A stretch of 64,000 bases of DNA from Paraburkholderia monticola (lineage in GTDB: Bacteria > Pseudomonadota > Gammaproteobacteria > Burkholderiales > Burkholderiaceae): the NCBI RefSeq assembly GCF_001580545.1, contig NZ_LRBG01000022.1:124001-188000 (forward strand). The letters are read 5' to 3'. The position numbers and the translations under genes were made by a program. A model generated the notes under the pieces. That model saw only the letters and a list, made by a program, of their open reading frames with translations. It was not told the origin of the DNA and ran no database searches. The stretch's first letter is position 1, and the number at the start of each line of letters is the position of its first letter. Below are positions 15,787-24,990 of this stretch, one piece after another.

Positions 15787-18102
15787 ATGAATTGCGAAGC
15801 GACATCACGTGGCACGACGACAGCCGCGCCAGAAGGCGCCCGTTACCGGCCGGAAAAGGCCGAGGAAGTACTCGCATCGGAGCGCAGCGTGTTGCGGCTG
15901 ATCACTCGCAACACGCCGCTGCCCGAGCTGCTCGACGAAGTCTGCCGGCGCGCCGAGGCGCTGCTCGGCGACGGCGCGTGCTGCTCGATTCTGCTGCTCG
16001 ACCCTGACGGCGTGCACGTACGCGTCGGCGGCGCGCCGTCGCTGCCGCCCGCATTCAGCGCCGCGATCGAGGGTGCCGCGATCGGGCCGCGCGCCGGCTC
16101 CTGCGGCACCGCGATGTACGAGCGGCGTCTCGTGATCGTCGACGACATCGAAAGCGATCCACTGTGGGAAGACTTCCGGGCTTTCGCGTTGCCGCACGGA
16201 CTGCGCGCATGCTGGTCCGTGCCGTTCGAAAACGACGCCGGCATCGTGCTCGGCGCGTTCGCCGTCTACTACCGCACCACGCGCCGTCCGACCCCCGAGG
16301 CAGAGGCGATGCTGCGCGACATCGGCAGCAGCGTCGGCCTCGCGGTCCATCAGGACGAGATGGCGCAACGCCTCGCGCATAGCGAGGAGCGTCACCGGCT
16401 GGTCGTCGATCATCTGAGCGAGGGGATCGTCGTGCAGTCGCGCAGCGGCATCGTGCTCGCCTGCAATCCGAGCGCGCAGCGCATGCTGCACGTGACGCCG
16501 CAAGTCGTCGGCCGCAGCATGCAGAGCTTGATGACGCGTGCGTTCAGCGAGGACGGCTCGGTCATCGGCGAGTCCAACCGTCCGGTCGCGCAGGTTCTCG
16601 CGACCGGCAAGCCGATGCTCGGCGTGACGATCGGCCTCGAGCTGACGAGCGGCGAAGTCGTCTGGATCACGGAGAACGTCGTTCCGATCCTGCGGCCCGG
16701 CGAGAGCGAGCCGGACTCCGTGCTGATTTCGTTTTCCGACATCGGGCCGGTGCGCGAGGCCCAGCGTCAGCTGAAGTACCTCGCCACCCGCGATTCGCTG
16801 ACGGGCCTCTACAACCGGGCCTACCTGACCGAGCGCATGCGCGACCTGTTCGCGCCGCGCGCCATCGACGACAACGGCAGCGAGCTCGCCAGCGTCGCCG
16901 TGCTGTTCGTCGATCTCGACGGCTTCAAGAAGGTCAACGACACCGCCGGCCACGAAGCGGGCGACGCGTTGCTGTGCAGCGTCGCCGAGCGGCTGTCGGC
17001 CTGTGTTGGGCGCGGCGACACGCTCGCGCGCGTCGGCGGCGACGAGTTCGTGATCGTCGCCAGCGCGTGCGGCAATACGGGCGAACTGATCGGGCTCGCG
17101 CATCGTGTTCTCGACATGATCGCGGTGCCGTTCGCGGTGGCGGGCAACGAGTACTACCTGGGCGCGTCGATCGGCATTAGCCTCTTTCCCGAAGACGGCC
17201 AGGACGTCGCGACGCTGATGCGCAACGCCGACTCGGCGATGTATCACGCGAAGCAGCGCGGCCGCAACAACTTCCAGTTCTTCACCGCCGAGCTGAACCA
17301 GCATCTGCAGCGGCGCTTCACGATCGAGCAGTCGCTGCGGCGCGCGCTCGCCGGCAACGAGCTGAGCCTCGTGTATCAGCCGATCGTCGATAGCCAGAGC
17401 GGCCGCACGATCGGCGCGGAAGCGCTGCTGCGCTGGTACAACGGCGAGCTTGGCAACGTGTCGCCGGGCGAGTTCATCCCGGTCGCCGAGGACGCCGGAC
17501 TGATCGTCGAGATCGGCGACTGGGTGCTCGAGCACGCCTGCGAGCAGGTCGCGCAGTGGCGCCGCACGCTCGCGCCGCATCTGATCGTCGCGGTGAACCT
17601 GTCGCCGCGGCAGTTCAACGACGGGCTGCTCGAGCGCATCGAGCGCTGTCTCGCGCAGTCCGGGCTCGAACCGGCCGCGCTCGAACTCGAGATCACCGAG
17701 CGGCTGCTGATGAGCGACAGCGACACCGTCCTGCCGATGCTGAGCGCGCTGAACGCGATGGGCGTGCGCGTCTCGGTCGACGACTTCGGCACCGGCTATT
17801 CGTCGTTGTCATATCTGAAGCGCTTTCCGCTGCATAACCTGAAAATCGACCGTTCGTTCGTGGCGGGTCTGCCCGACCATCGCGATTCGATCGCGATCAC
17901 CCAGGCGGTCGTCGCGATGGCGCACTCGCTCGGCATGAACGTGACCGCCGAGGGCGTCGAGACCGCCGAGCAGGCGGCGTTTCTGCGCGCGATCGACTGC
18001 GACAAGCAGCAGGGCTATCTGTACAGCCGGCCGGTCGGCGCGAGCGCCTATGCGCGCACGCTGTACGACGCGCAGATGATCGGCATGGCCAAGGCGTCCT
18101 GA
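15787..18102 (+). CDS. GAF-PAS-GGDEF-EAL cyclic di-GMP protein
   Basis: 771 residues, cytoplasmic, no membrane segment. Order: a GAF sensor (about 30-190, GPRAGSCGTAMYERRLVIVDDIESDPLW is typical), a PAS domain (about 200-315), a GGDEF domain (about 325-490, active loop RVGGDEF near 416) and an EAL domain (about 505-755, GAEALLRW near 543, DDFGTGYSSLSYLKRFP, TAEGVETAEQ). Both catalytic signatures look intact, so it may make or degrade cyclic di-GMP depending on the signal; many such hybrids act mainly as phosphodiesterases. ATG 15787 has a G-rich ribosome site; a TTG 15 bp earlier is an alternative. It is the second cyclic di-GMP gene in the window. Confidence 0.92.
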   Translation: MNCEATSRGTTTAAPEGARYRPEKAEEVLASERSVLRLITRNTPLPELLDEVCRRAEALLGDGACCSILLLDPDGVHVRVGGAPSLPPAFSAAIEGAAIGPRAGSCGTAMYERRLVIVDDIESDPLWEDFRAFALPHGLRACWSVPFENDAGIVLGAFAVYYRTTRRPTPEAEAMLRDIGSSVGLAVHQDEMAQRLAHSEERHRLVVDHLSEGIVVQSRSGIVLACNPSAQRMLHVTPQVVGRSMQSLMTRAFSEDGSVIGESNRPVAQVLATGKPMLGVTIGLELTSGEVVWITENVVPILRPGESEPDSVLISFSDIGPVREAQRQLKYLATRDSLTGLYNRAYLTERMRDLFAPRAIDDNGSELASVAVLFVDLDGFKKVNDTAGHEAGDALLCSVAERLSACVGRGDTLARVGGDEFVIVASACGNTGELIGLAHRVLDMIAVPFAVAGNEYYLGASIGISLFPEDGQDVATLMRNADSAMYHAKQRGRNNFQFFTAELNQHLQRRFTIEQSLRRALAGNELSLVYQPIVDSQSGRTIGAEALLRWYNGELGNVSPGEFIPVAEDAGLIVEIGDWVLEHACEQVAQWRRTLAPHLIVAVNLSPRQFNDGLLERIERCLAQSGLEPAALELEITERLLMSDSDTVLPMLSALNAMGVRVSVDDFGTGYSSLSYLKRFPLHNLKIDRSFVAGLPDHRDSIAITQAVVAMAHSLGMNVTAEGVETAEQAAFLRAIDCDKQQGYLYSRPVGASAYARTLYDAQMIGMAKAS

Positions 18103-18237
18103 CGCGATTGTTCAGATTGCCGAACAAGTGACTTCGCGTTGCCGGTATTTATCGCCGGCGGCCCAATCCCTAAAATTCCTCCATCGAAATGTTATGGGTG
18201 CGTGGTGCCGAAGCGGCGCCCCGCGATGGGGGTCGTC

Positions 18238-18426
18238 ATGTCAGAGTTGATCAGAAACCAGCTTTACCGGCCAGCGGTCGTGCTGCCGATGGTTGCGCTG
18301 ATGCAGGTGATGGTGTCGCAGGACTTCAATCTGGGCCAGGTCGGCTGGGTGTTCGCGGCGCGCGGCGCGCAGGCCGCGTTGCAACGCTCGCGCGAGTTGA
18401 TTTGCGCCGTTCATTGCCACGCTTGA
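18238..18426 (+). CDS. Possible small hypothetical protein
   Basis: A short frame of 62 residues with a hydrophobic stretch (AVVLPMVALMQVMVSQ). The region 18103-18562 otherwise holds no supported gene. The start ATG 18238 has only a weak upstream GGGGG; the frame is open further to 18139. No family is recognised, so it may be spurious; codon choice is similar to its neighbours. Confidence 0.3.
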   Translation: MSELIRNQLYRPAVVLPMVALMQVMVSQDFNLGQVGWVFAARGAQAALQRSRELICAVHCHA

Positions 18427-18562
18427 GAGGTTCCGGGCAGGGTTTGCAGTAATCCGAAACAGATCGCGCCGACCCGGAGGAGGGCGCGCACATTCAGGCA
18501 TGGCAGCCCGTGGCACTAAGCGTAAGATGCTACGACCTGCACCCAGCCCCGGGAGAGTTGCC

Positions 18563-19960
18563 ATGCCACAGCACTTCGACGCAGTCGTGATCGGTACGGG
18601 ACAAGGCGGTTCGCCGCTCGCCGTGCGTCTCGCTCAAAGCGGCCGCCGCACCGCCGTGATCGAACGAGGGGAGTTTGGCGGCACCTGTGTGAACGTGGGT
18701 TGTACGCCCACCAAATCCTATGTGGCGAGCGCCCGCGCGGCGCACGTAGCGCGCCATGCGGCGGAACTCGGCGTGCAGGTGGGCTCGGTCAGCGTCGATC
18801 TGGCAGCCGTGAAGGCGCGCAAGGACAAAATCATCGGACAGTCGCGCAGCGGCGTCGAAAACTGGCTGCGCGGCACGGACAACATCACGGTATTCAACGG
18901 CCACGCGCGCTTCACCGGTGCGCGCACGCTCGCGATCAGCGGGCGCGACGGCCAACTGGTCGACGAACTGAGCTCCTACGAAATCTTCATCAACACCGGC
19001 ACGCGCGCCGTGGTGCCGCCGCTCGAAGGCATCGGGCGGATTCCGTACTACACGAACTCGACGCTGCTCGAACTCACCGAGGTGCCGAATCATCTGGTGA
19101 TCGTCGGCGGCAGCTATATCGCGCTCGAATTCGCGCAGGTGTTTCGCCGCTTCGGCAGCCGCGTCAGCGTGCTCGTGCGCGGCGAGCGCGTGCTCAATCG
19201 CGAGGATGCCGATTTCGCGGAGTCGGTGCAGAAGGTGCTCGCGCGCGAGGGCGTCGAGTTTCATTTCGGCGTGCAGCCGACCCGCGTCGAGCCGCATCCG
19301 CATCGGGCGAACGACGTGTGCATCGGCTTCGAGCAGAACGTCCCGGCCATGGAGGCGTCGCACCTGCTGCTCGCGACCGGCCGCACGCCGAATACCAACG
19401 ACCTCGGTCTCGACGCCGCCGGCATCGAGACCGACCGCCACGGCACGATCATCGTCGACGGCCAACTGCGCACCAGCGTGCCGGGCGTATGGGCGATCGG
19501 CGACGTGAACGGACGCGGCGCGTTCACGCATACGTCCTACGACGACTACCAGATCGTCGCCGCGAACCTGCTCGACGGCGGCGCGCGCAGCGTCGACACG
19601 CGGATCATGACGTATGCGGTGTTCGTCGATCCGCCGCTCGCGCGCGTCGGCATGTCCGAGGAGGAGGTGCGCAAGAGCGGCCGCGAAGCGCTGATCGCGA
19701 CGATGCCGATGTCGCGCGTGGGCCGCGCCCGTGAGCGCGGCGAAACCGATGGCTTCATGAAGGCGCTCGTCGATGCGCAGAGCAAACAGATACTCGGCGC
19801 GGCGATTCACGGCATCGAGGGCGACGAGGCGATCCACACGTTCGTCGACATCATGACCGCGGGCGCTCCGTATCCGACTTTGCAATACGCGATGCACGTG
19901 CATCCGACCATCAGCGAACTGGTGCCGACGCTGCTCGATGGGCTCAAGCCGATGCAATGA
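18563..19960 (+). CDS. FAD-dependent pyridine nucleotide-disulfide oxidoreductase (mercuric reductase/Lpd-like)
   Basis: 465 residues, cytoplasmic flavoprotein of the class I disulfide reductase family. It has an N-terminal FAD fold (AVVIGTGQGGSPLA), the redox disulfide GGTCVNVGCTPTK (Cys42, Cys47), the NAD(P)H fold (IVGGSYIALEFAQVFRRFG), the second FAD motif (GVWAIGDVNGRGAFTH) and the C-terminal interface with HPTISELVPTLL carrying the His-Glu acid-base pair. It lacks the N-terminal metal-binding domain and C-terminal Cys pair of true MerA and is not beside a 2-oxo acid dehydrogenase, so the substrate is unknown (RclA/YkgC-like is possible). ATG 18563 is preceded by GGGAGAG. The cupin gene follows after 10 bp. 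Confidence 0.9.
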   Translation: MPQHFDAVVIGTGQGGSPLAVRLAQSGRRTAVIERGEFGGTCVNVGCTPTKSYVASARAAHVARHAAELGVQVGSVSVDLAAVKARKDKIIGQSRSGVENWLRGTDNITVFNGHARFTGARTLAISGRDGQLVDELSSYEIFINTGTRAVVPPLEGIGRIPYYTNSTLLELTEVPNHLVIVGGSYIALEFAQVFRRFGSRVSVLVRGERVLNREDADFAESVQKVLAREGVEFHFGVQPTRVEPHPHRANDVCIGFEQNVPAMEASHLLLATGRTPNTNDLGLDAAGIETDRHGTIIVDGQLRTSVPGVWAIGDVNGRGAFTHTSYDDYQIVAANLLDGGARSVDTRIMTYAVFVDPPLARVGMSEEEVRKSGREALIATMPMSRVGRARERGETDGFMKALVDAQSKQILGAAIHGIEGDEAIHTFVDIMTAGAPYPTLQYAMHVHPTISELVPTLLDGLKPMQ

Positions 19961-19970
19961 GCGGCATGAC

Positions 19971-20327
19971 ATGACAGGCTCGCTCAAACCCGCACGCAGC
20001 AGGGGCAATCTGTTCGACGGCATCGCGCAGTCGGGGGCGGCATCGCCCGATGAGCAGATCGACGCGTTGGTCGAGCAGGGCGGGGTGACGATCGAGCGGA
20101 TCGTTTCGACCGCGCAGGCGAGCCCGCCCGGCTTCTGGTACGACAGCCCGCGCGCCGAATGGGTTGTGCTGCTGAGCGGCGCGGCGGTGCTCGAATTCGA
20201 CGGCGGCGCCGAACCGCATCCGATGAAGCCCGGCGATCACGTGCTGATCGAAGCGCATTGCCGGCACCGCGTCGCGTGGACGAGCGATACCGAGCCCACC
20301 GTTTGGCTCGCCGTGCATTACCCGTGA
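19971..20327 (+). CDS. Cupin-domain protein
   Basis: 118 residues, single-domain beta-barrel of the cupin family. Conserved pieces are WVVLLSGAAVLEFDGGA (motif 1-like) and MKPGDHVLIEAHCRHRVAWTS (motif 2, PGD and His residues), ending TVWLAVHYP. Motif 1 lacks the usual HxH pair, so metal binding is uncertain. It follows the flavoprotein gene by 10 bp and is probably cotranscribed. Function unknown; a small-molecule-binding or isomerase-like role is possible. Confidence 0.85.
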   Translation: MTGSLKPARSRGNLFDGIAQSGAASPDEQIDALVEQGGVTIERIVSTAQASPPGFWYDSPRAEWVVLLSGAAVLEFDGGAEPHPMKPGDHVLIEAHCRHRVAWTSDTEPTVWLAVHYP

Positions 20328-20471
20328 GACGCACAGGGTAGAGCGATCCGCGCGGCGGCTACCGCGGATCGACAAAGCCTCGCGCCATCGCCGATAATCG
20401 GCAGCGGCGCGGCCCGCGCGCAAGGCGCGCGCGGGCTGTGCGCCGAACCGCATTCATCTCCGGGACCACGC

Positions 20472-21047
<576 letters not shown>

Positions 21048-21049
21048 GC

Positions 21050-21856
21050 ATGTTGCTCGCCCTGAAGCTCATGCTGGTGCCGGCCTTTCTCGCCGCGCTG
21101 ACGGCGGCTGCGCGTGTTTGGGGACCGTCGGTCGCGGGATGGCTCGCGGGGCTGCCGGTCGTCGCCGGACCGATCGTGCTGCTGCTCGCGCTCGAACGCG
21201 GACCGGCGTTTGCGGCGCAGGCGTCGGCGGCGTCGGTGGCGGCGATCGCCGCGTCCGAGGCGTTCAATCTTGCCTATGCGTGGACCTGCCGACGCTTCGA
21301 CTGGCCGCTAGCGCTGCTCGCGGGGATGGCCGGCTGGCTCGGCGCGGCCTTGCTGCTCGTGCGGCTGCCCGGCTCGCTCGGCTGGGCGGTGGTGGCGGCG
21401 TGCGTGGCCGTCGCGGTGTCGCAGAACAGCTTGCCGCGCGTGACGGGCCATGTGCCGGCCGCGCGCGTCGGGCTTGCGGATCTGGCCGTGCGGATGCTCG
21501 CGGGCGTGTTCCTGACGCTCGCGGTGACGACGGCGTCGGCATCGATGGGCGCGGCGTGGAGTGGCGTGCTGTCGGTGTTTCCGCTGCTCGGCATCGTGCT
21601 CGCGGTGTCCGCGCAGCGCGCGCATGGCGCGGACTTCGTGGCGCTGCTGATGCGCGGCATGGTGCTCGGGCGCGGCTCGTTCGCGGCGTTCTTCGCGGTG
21701 ACGGCCACGCTGCTGCCGCAGTACGGTGTCGCGACCGGGTTTGTGTGCGCGGCGGTGGTGTCGGTCGTCGTGCAGGGGTTGACGCGGCGCATGCTCGCCG
21801 GGCAGCGGCGCGCTCAGGCGGCGGCGCGAGAACTGGCCGGGCCGCAGGCGGAGTGA
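21050..21856 (+). CDS. Hypothetical polytopic membrane protein
   Basis: 268 residues, unrecognised family. It is strongly hydrophobic and Ala-rich, with about eight or nine predicted helices (LKLMLVPAFLAALTAAA, WLAGLPVVAGPIVLLLAL, AVVAACVAVAVSQ, VFLTLAVTTASASMGAAW, FAAFFAVTATLLP), a small charged tail and no signal peptide. It lies 2 bp after the TMEM175-like gene and 8 bp before the phosphoesterase gene, so the three form an operon. It might be a transporter or exporter subunit, but nothing in the sequence fixes that. Confidence 0.8.
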   Translation: MLLALKLMLVPAFLAALTAAARVWGPSVAGWLAGLPVVAGPIVLLLALERGPAFAAQASAASVAAIAASEAFNLAYAWTCRRFDWPLALLAGMAGWLGAALLLVRLPGSLGWAVVAACVAVAVSQNSLPRVTGHVPAARVGLADLAVRMLAGVFLTLAVTTASASMGAAWSGVLSVFPLLGIVLAVSAQRAHGADFVALLMRGMVLGRGSFAAFFAVTATLLPQYGVATGFVCAAVVSVVVQGLTRRMLAGQRRAQAAARELAGPQAE

Positions 21857-21864
21857 GACTGCAC

Positions 21865-22353
21865 ATGACAGCACGAAGGGCGCCTTCCACTGCCACCCGT
21901 ATCGGGCTCATCTCCGATACGCACAACCTCGTGCGTCCCGAAGCCTTGCACTATCTCGACGGCTGCGACGCGATCATTCACGCGGGCGATATCTGCAACC
22001 CGGACGTGCTCGACGCGCTCGCGCGGATCGCGCCGCTCACCGCGGTGCGCGGCAACAACGATAGCGGCGACTGGGCCGCGGCGCTGCCGACGCATGCGAG
22101 GCTGACCGTGCAGCAGGTGACGATTCTGGTCGTGCATGATATCGCCGATCTCGACCGCGCGCCGGGCGACGAGGGCATTCGCGTCGTGGTGAGCGGTCAT
22201 TCGCACAAGCCGTCGATCGCCGAGCGCGACGGCGTGCTGTATGTGAACCCGGGCAGCGCCGGGCCACGGCGCTTCAAGCTGCCGGTGTGCGCGGGCAGGC
22301 TGATCGTCGAAGGGGCGCAGGTCAGCGCGACATTCGATTCGCTGCTGACGTAA
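21865..22353 (+). CDS. YfcE/MJ0936-type metallophosphoesterase
   Basis: 162 residues, cytoplasmic phosphodiesterase of the calcineurin-like superfamily. All metal-binding blocks are present in order: LISDTHN (DxH), IHAGDIC (GD), VRGNNDSGD (GNxD), VVHD and VVSGHSHKP (GHxH), followed by the typical NPGSAGPRRF. Such enzymes hydrolyse phosphodiesters with two Mn or similar ions; the natural substrate is unknown. It is last of a three-gene set and ends next to the hairpin terminator at 22352. Confidence 0.9.
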   Translation: MTARRAPSTATRIGLISDTHNLVRPEALHYLDGCDAIIHAGDICNPDVLDALARIAPLTAVRGNNDSGDWAAALPTHARLTVQQVTILVVHDIADLDRAPGDEGIRVVVSGHSHKPSIAERDGVLYVNPGSAGPRRFKLPVCAGRLIVEGAQVSATFDSLLT

Positions 22354-22386
22354 AAAAAGCGGGCCGGCAAATTTCGCCGGCCCGCT
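22352..22386 (-). terminator. Intrinsic terminator between convergent genes
   Basis: An 11-bp stem (AGCGGGCCGGC/GCCGGCCCGCT) with a short loop. Read on the minus strand it is followed by a run of seven Ts, so it terminates the proP-like gene; it may also act on the convergent phosphoesterase operon, whose stop codon it touches. Confidence 0.8.
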
Positions 22387-22420
22387 TCGACACTACGTTT
22401 GCGGAAAATGACCGCGCGGA

Positions 22421-23890
22421 TCAGGCACGCGCGGTTGCTGCCGCCGCGAACCGTTCATCCATCTCCTCGGCCTCGCGCTCGCCGCGCAGCACCGCGTGCG
22501 CTTCAGCGCGTGTCGCGACGCACGGACCCGAGCCGAGCAGCGGCTTGCGCGCGGTTTCGCGCAATGCGAGTACCGACACGATACCGATCAGCGATGCGCC
22601 CATCAGGTAGTACGCGGGCATCATCAGATTGCCGGTGCGGTCGACGAGCCATGCGGTCACGAGCGGCGTCGTACCGCCGAACAGCGACACCGAGATATTG
22701 AAGCCGATCGCGAGCGCGCCGTAACGGATCTTCGTCGGGAACAGCGCCGGCAGCGCCGACGGCATCACGCCCGTGAAGCACGACAGCAGCACGCCGAGGA
22801 TCATGAGTCCGCCGAACACCGGCAGCACCGTGCCCATACGAATCAGCAGCAGCGCGGGAATCGACAGCGCGAACAGGCCGACGCAGCCGAGCAGCATCAC
22901 CGGCTTGCGGCCGATCGCGTCGGACAGACGGCCGGCGGCGAGCGTCATCGGCATCATCAGGATCATCACGAGCAGCACGAGGAACAGGCCGTGCGTTTCG
23001 TTGAAGTGCAGCGTCGCCGACAGATAGCTCGGCAGATACGACAGCGCCATATAGTCGGTCACGTTGAAGATCAGCACGAGGCCGACGCACAGCAGCAGCG
23101 GCTTCCACTGCTGCGCGAGCAGTTGACCGAACGACTGCTTCGGCACCGCGCGGTCTTCGGCTTCACGCTCTTCGGCCTGCTTCTTGAACGCGGGCGTTTC
23201 CTCGAGCTTCATGCGGATGTAGAGACCCACCAGACCGAGCGGGCCGGCGATCAGGAACGGCACGCGCCAGCCCCAGGACAGCAGCGCGTCGGTCGTCAGC
23301 GTCGCCGTCAGCAGCGCGACCGTGCCCGCGCCGAGCACGTAGCCAATCAGCGTGCCGAACTCGAGGAAGCTGCCCATGAAGCCGCGGCGCTTGTCGGTCG
23401 AGAATTCGGCGATGAAGGTCGCGGCGCCGCCATACTCGCCGCCGGTCGAAAAGCCCTGCACGAGGCGCGCGAGCAGCAACAGCGCCGGCGCAAGAATGCC
23501 GATCGTCGCGTAGTTGGGAATCAGGCCGATCGCGAAGGTGCCAGCGGCCATCATGATCATCGTCATCGCCAGCACGCGCTGACGGCCGATACGGTCGCCG
23601 AGCGGCCCGAACACCATGCCGCCGATCGGTCGGACGAGAAACGCCGCGGCGAACGTGCCGAAGGTCGCAATGAGCTGTGCCGACGGGCTCGACGATGGGA
23701 AGAACACCTTGCCGAGCGTGACCGCGATATAGCTGTACACGCCGAAGTCGAACCATTCCATCGCGTTGCCGAGCGCCATCGCGCCGACGGCCCGTTTCAG
23801 GAGAGAGTGATCGACGACGGTGATGTCGTCGAGGGAAAGGCGTTGTTCTTGTTTGTGATGTCGCCAGAAGCCGTTGCTGGAAGCGGTCAA
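22421..23890 (-). CDS. proP: MFS transporter, ProP-like (glycine betaine/proline:H+ symport type)
   Basis: 489 residues, inner membrane, metabolite:H+ symporter subfamily of the major facilitator superfamily. Signature elements are GNAMEWFDFGVYSYIAV in the first helix, GPLGDRIGRQRVL between helices 2 and 3, GFSTGGEYGGAATFIAE in helix 4-5, and GRLSDAIGRKPVM in the second half. These fit osmolyte transporters of the ProP group; related members carry citrate, ketoglutarate or shikimate, so the substrate is inferred. I take TTG 23890 as start because GGAG lies 8 nt upstream; the frame is open to 23995. The C-terminus is charged with a Glu-rich segment (EREAEEMDERFAAA), recalling the osmosensing tail of ProP. 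A long structured leader lies upstream. Confidence 0.82.
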   Translation of the reverse strand: MTASSNGFWRHHKQEQRLSLDDITVVDHSLLKRAVGAMALGNAMEWFDFGVYSYIAVTLGKVFFPSSSPSAQLIATFGTFAAAFLVRPIGGMVFGPLGDRIGRQRVLAMTMIMMAAGTFAIGLIPNYATIGILAPALLLLARLVQGFSTGGEYGGAATFIAEFSTDKRRGFMGSFLEFGTLIGYVLGAGTVALLTATLTTDALLSWGWRVPFLIAGPLGLVGLYIRMKLEETPAFKKQAEEREAEDRAVPKQSFGQLLAQQWKPLLLCVGLVLIFNVTDYMALSYLPSYLSATLHFNETHGLFLVLLVMILMMPMTLAAGRLSDAIGRKPVMLLGCVGLFALSIPALLLIRMGTVLPVFGGLMILGVLLSCFTGVMPSALPALFPTKIRYGALAIGFNISVSLFGGTTPLVTAWLVDRTGNLMMPAYYLMGASLIGIVSVLALRETARKPLLGSGPCVATRAEAHAVLRGEREAEEMDERFAAAATARA

Positions 23891-24085
23891 GGTTAAAACT
23901 CCAATGACTGCGACGAAACTCGTGATGCGTTCCGCCACGGTTGCTGGGAAGTGCAGTTTCGCGAGCAAGGCGAGGGCATCCGCGGCGCCGGTCATCCGGC
24001 GGCGGAACAGATGGCGAAAAAAGCAAACGCCCGTGCCTCGCGATCAGTTCGCGAAAAAACACTCGTCTAGATTGTGCTGACTGTT

Positions 24086-24120
24086 TGCATCTGCGTGGCC
24101 GTGGATGGGGGGCAGATGCA
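24086..24120. other. Stem-loop in proP leader
   Basis: TGCATCTGC and GCAGATGCA form a perfect 9-bp inverted repeat with a 17-nt loop, about 200 nt upstream of the proP-like start. It is either an RNA hairpin in the leader or an operator with wide half-sites. Confidence 0.5.
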
Positions 24121-24176
24121 TGAAGGACGCTGAGCTGGCGGGAAGCTCGCCCATGCGCCACTGAAGGCTTGAAACG

Positions 24177-24230
24177 AAAAAGGCCGGTCTTGAATTTTCC
24201 GCTGACGCGGGGAAACGACCGACGAGCCTT
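24177..24230 (-). terminator. Terminator-like structure in proP leader
   Basis: On the minus strand AAGGC...GGTC pairs with GACC-GGCCTT, enclosing an inner CCGC-GTCA-GCGG hairpin, and is followed directly by five Ts. It sits about 290 nt upstream of the proP-like start, so it could be an attenuator or end a small RNA. The outer stem has a bulge, so the call is tentative. Confidence 0.4.
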
Positions 24231-24554
24231 CTTGTTTAAAAACAGCTCGATTCAGGATGACGCACGGGCGCAAAACGCACGGTGAGCCAGCTTGAAAAGA
24301 ACGCGAATGAAGGTGAATTGCCGTTGAAACGATGCACATGTTAGCACGAGGGCAGAGGATCGTGCAAACCGGGGGTGTGGCGCGAGCACGTCGATGCGGC
24401 TCAATCTACTGCGGGGCGGGGGATCTGGCGGGGTCGGAACAGGTTTGAAAACGGACTGCTTAGAACATATGGCGGGTGCTTTTCGAGGCGGAAACCAGGC
24501 GGAAGTGAGGCGAAGCGTGGACGCGATAAGCGAGCGTATTGGGACGAAAGGGAC

Positions 24555-24583
24555 GAAAAAAATCCGCGCTCGCGGCGCGGATT
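24555..24583 (-). terminator. Intrinsic terminator after yggX
   Basis: AATCCGCGC-TCGCG-GCGCGGATT forms a perfect 9-bp stem; on the minus strand it is followed by six Ts. It lies about 60 bp beyond the yggX stop. Confidence 0.8.
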
Positions 24584-24640
24584 CTGACGTGCGTTCGTTC
24601 GGATCTGGCGGCGCGTGGCGTCGCCCCGGACGAGGCAGGT

Positions 24641-24913
24641 TCAGGCCGACGGCGGCACGTAGCCCGACGCGGTATCCGCGCCTTCGCCGAAGAAGAACTT
24701 TTCAGTTTGCTTCATCAGATACTGACGCGCGCGCGGATCGGCCATGTTCAGGCGGTTTTCGTTGATCAGCATGGTCTGCTGCTTCAACCAGGCCTGCCAG
24801 GCTTCCTTCGAGATACTTTCGTAGATCCGCTTGCCGAGTTCGCCCGGCAGCGGCGGGAAATCGAGGCCTTCGGCTTCCTTGCCGAGCTTCGCGCATTGAA
24901 CCATACGAGTCAT
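24641..24913 (-). CDS. yggX: Oxidative damage protection protein YggX (Fe(II) trafficking)
   Basis: 90 residues, the full family length. The sequence is characteristic: MTRMVQCAKLGKEAEGLDFPPLPGELGKRIYESISKEAW, then WLKQQTMLINENRLNMADPRARQYL and MEKFF-like MKQTEKFFFGEG. YggX protects iron-sulfur proteins from oxidative damage and is proposed to handle Fe(II); the conserved Cys7 is present. A ribosome site (CAGGAG) precedes the ATG. It follows argA by 77 bp on the same strand and ends in the terminator at 24555. Confidence 0.95.
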   Translation of the reverse strand: MTRMVQCAKLGKEAEGLDFPPLPGELGKRIYESISKEAWQAWLKQQTMLINENRLNMADPRARQYLMKQTEKFFFGEGADTASGYVPPSA

Positions 24914-24990
24914 GCTGTGCTTCTCCTGTAATCGTGTTGGGGCGGGCAGACGACGCCTGTTCGGATCAGATGGGGGCGATCATCGGCCAC

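Larger units (their letters stand above)
23891..24554. other. Long proP-side intergenic region
   Basis: 664 bp without a supported gene. It holds two structured elements (24086-24120 and 24177-24230) and several short open frames on both strands that lack good ribosome sites or protein-like composition. It is probably the promoter and long 5' leader of the proP-like gene on the minus strand. Confidence 0.5.

Noticed and set aside
24067..24339. 90-residue frame in the proP leader
   Set aside because: Overlaps both structured elements, has no good ribosome site and an unlikely composition.
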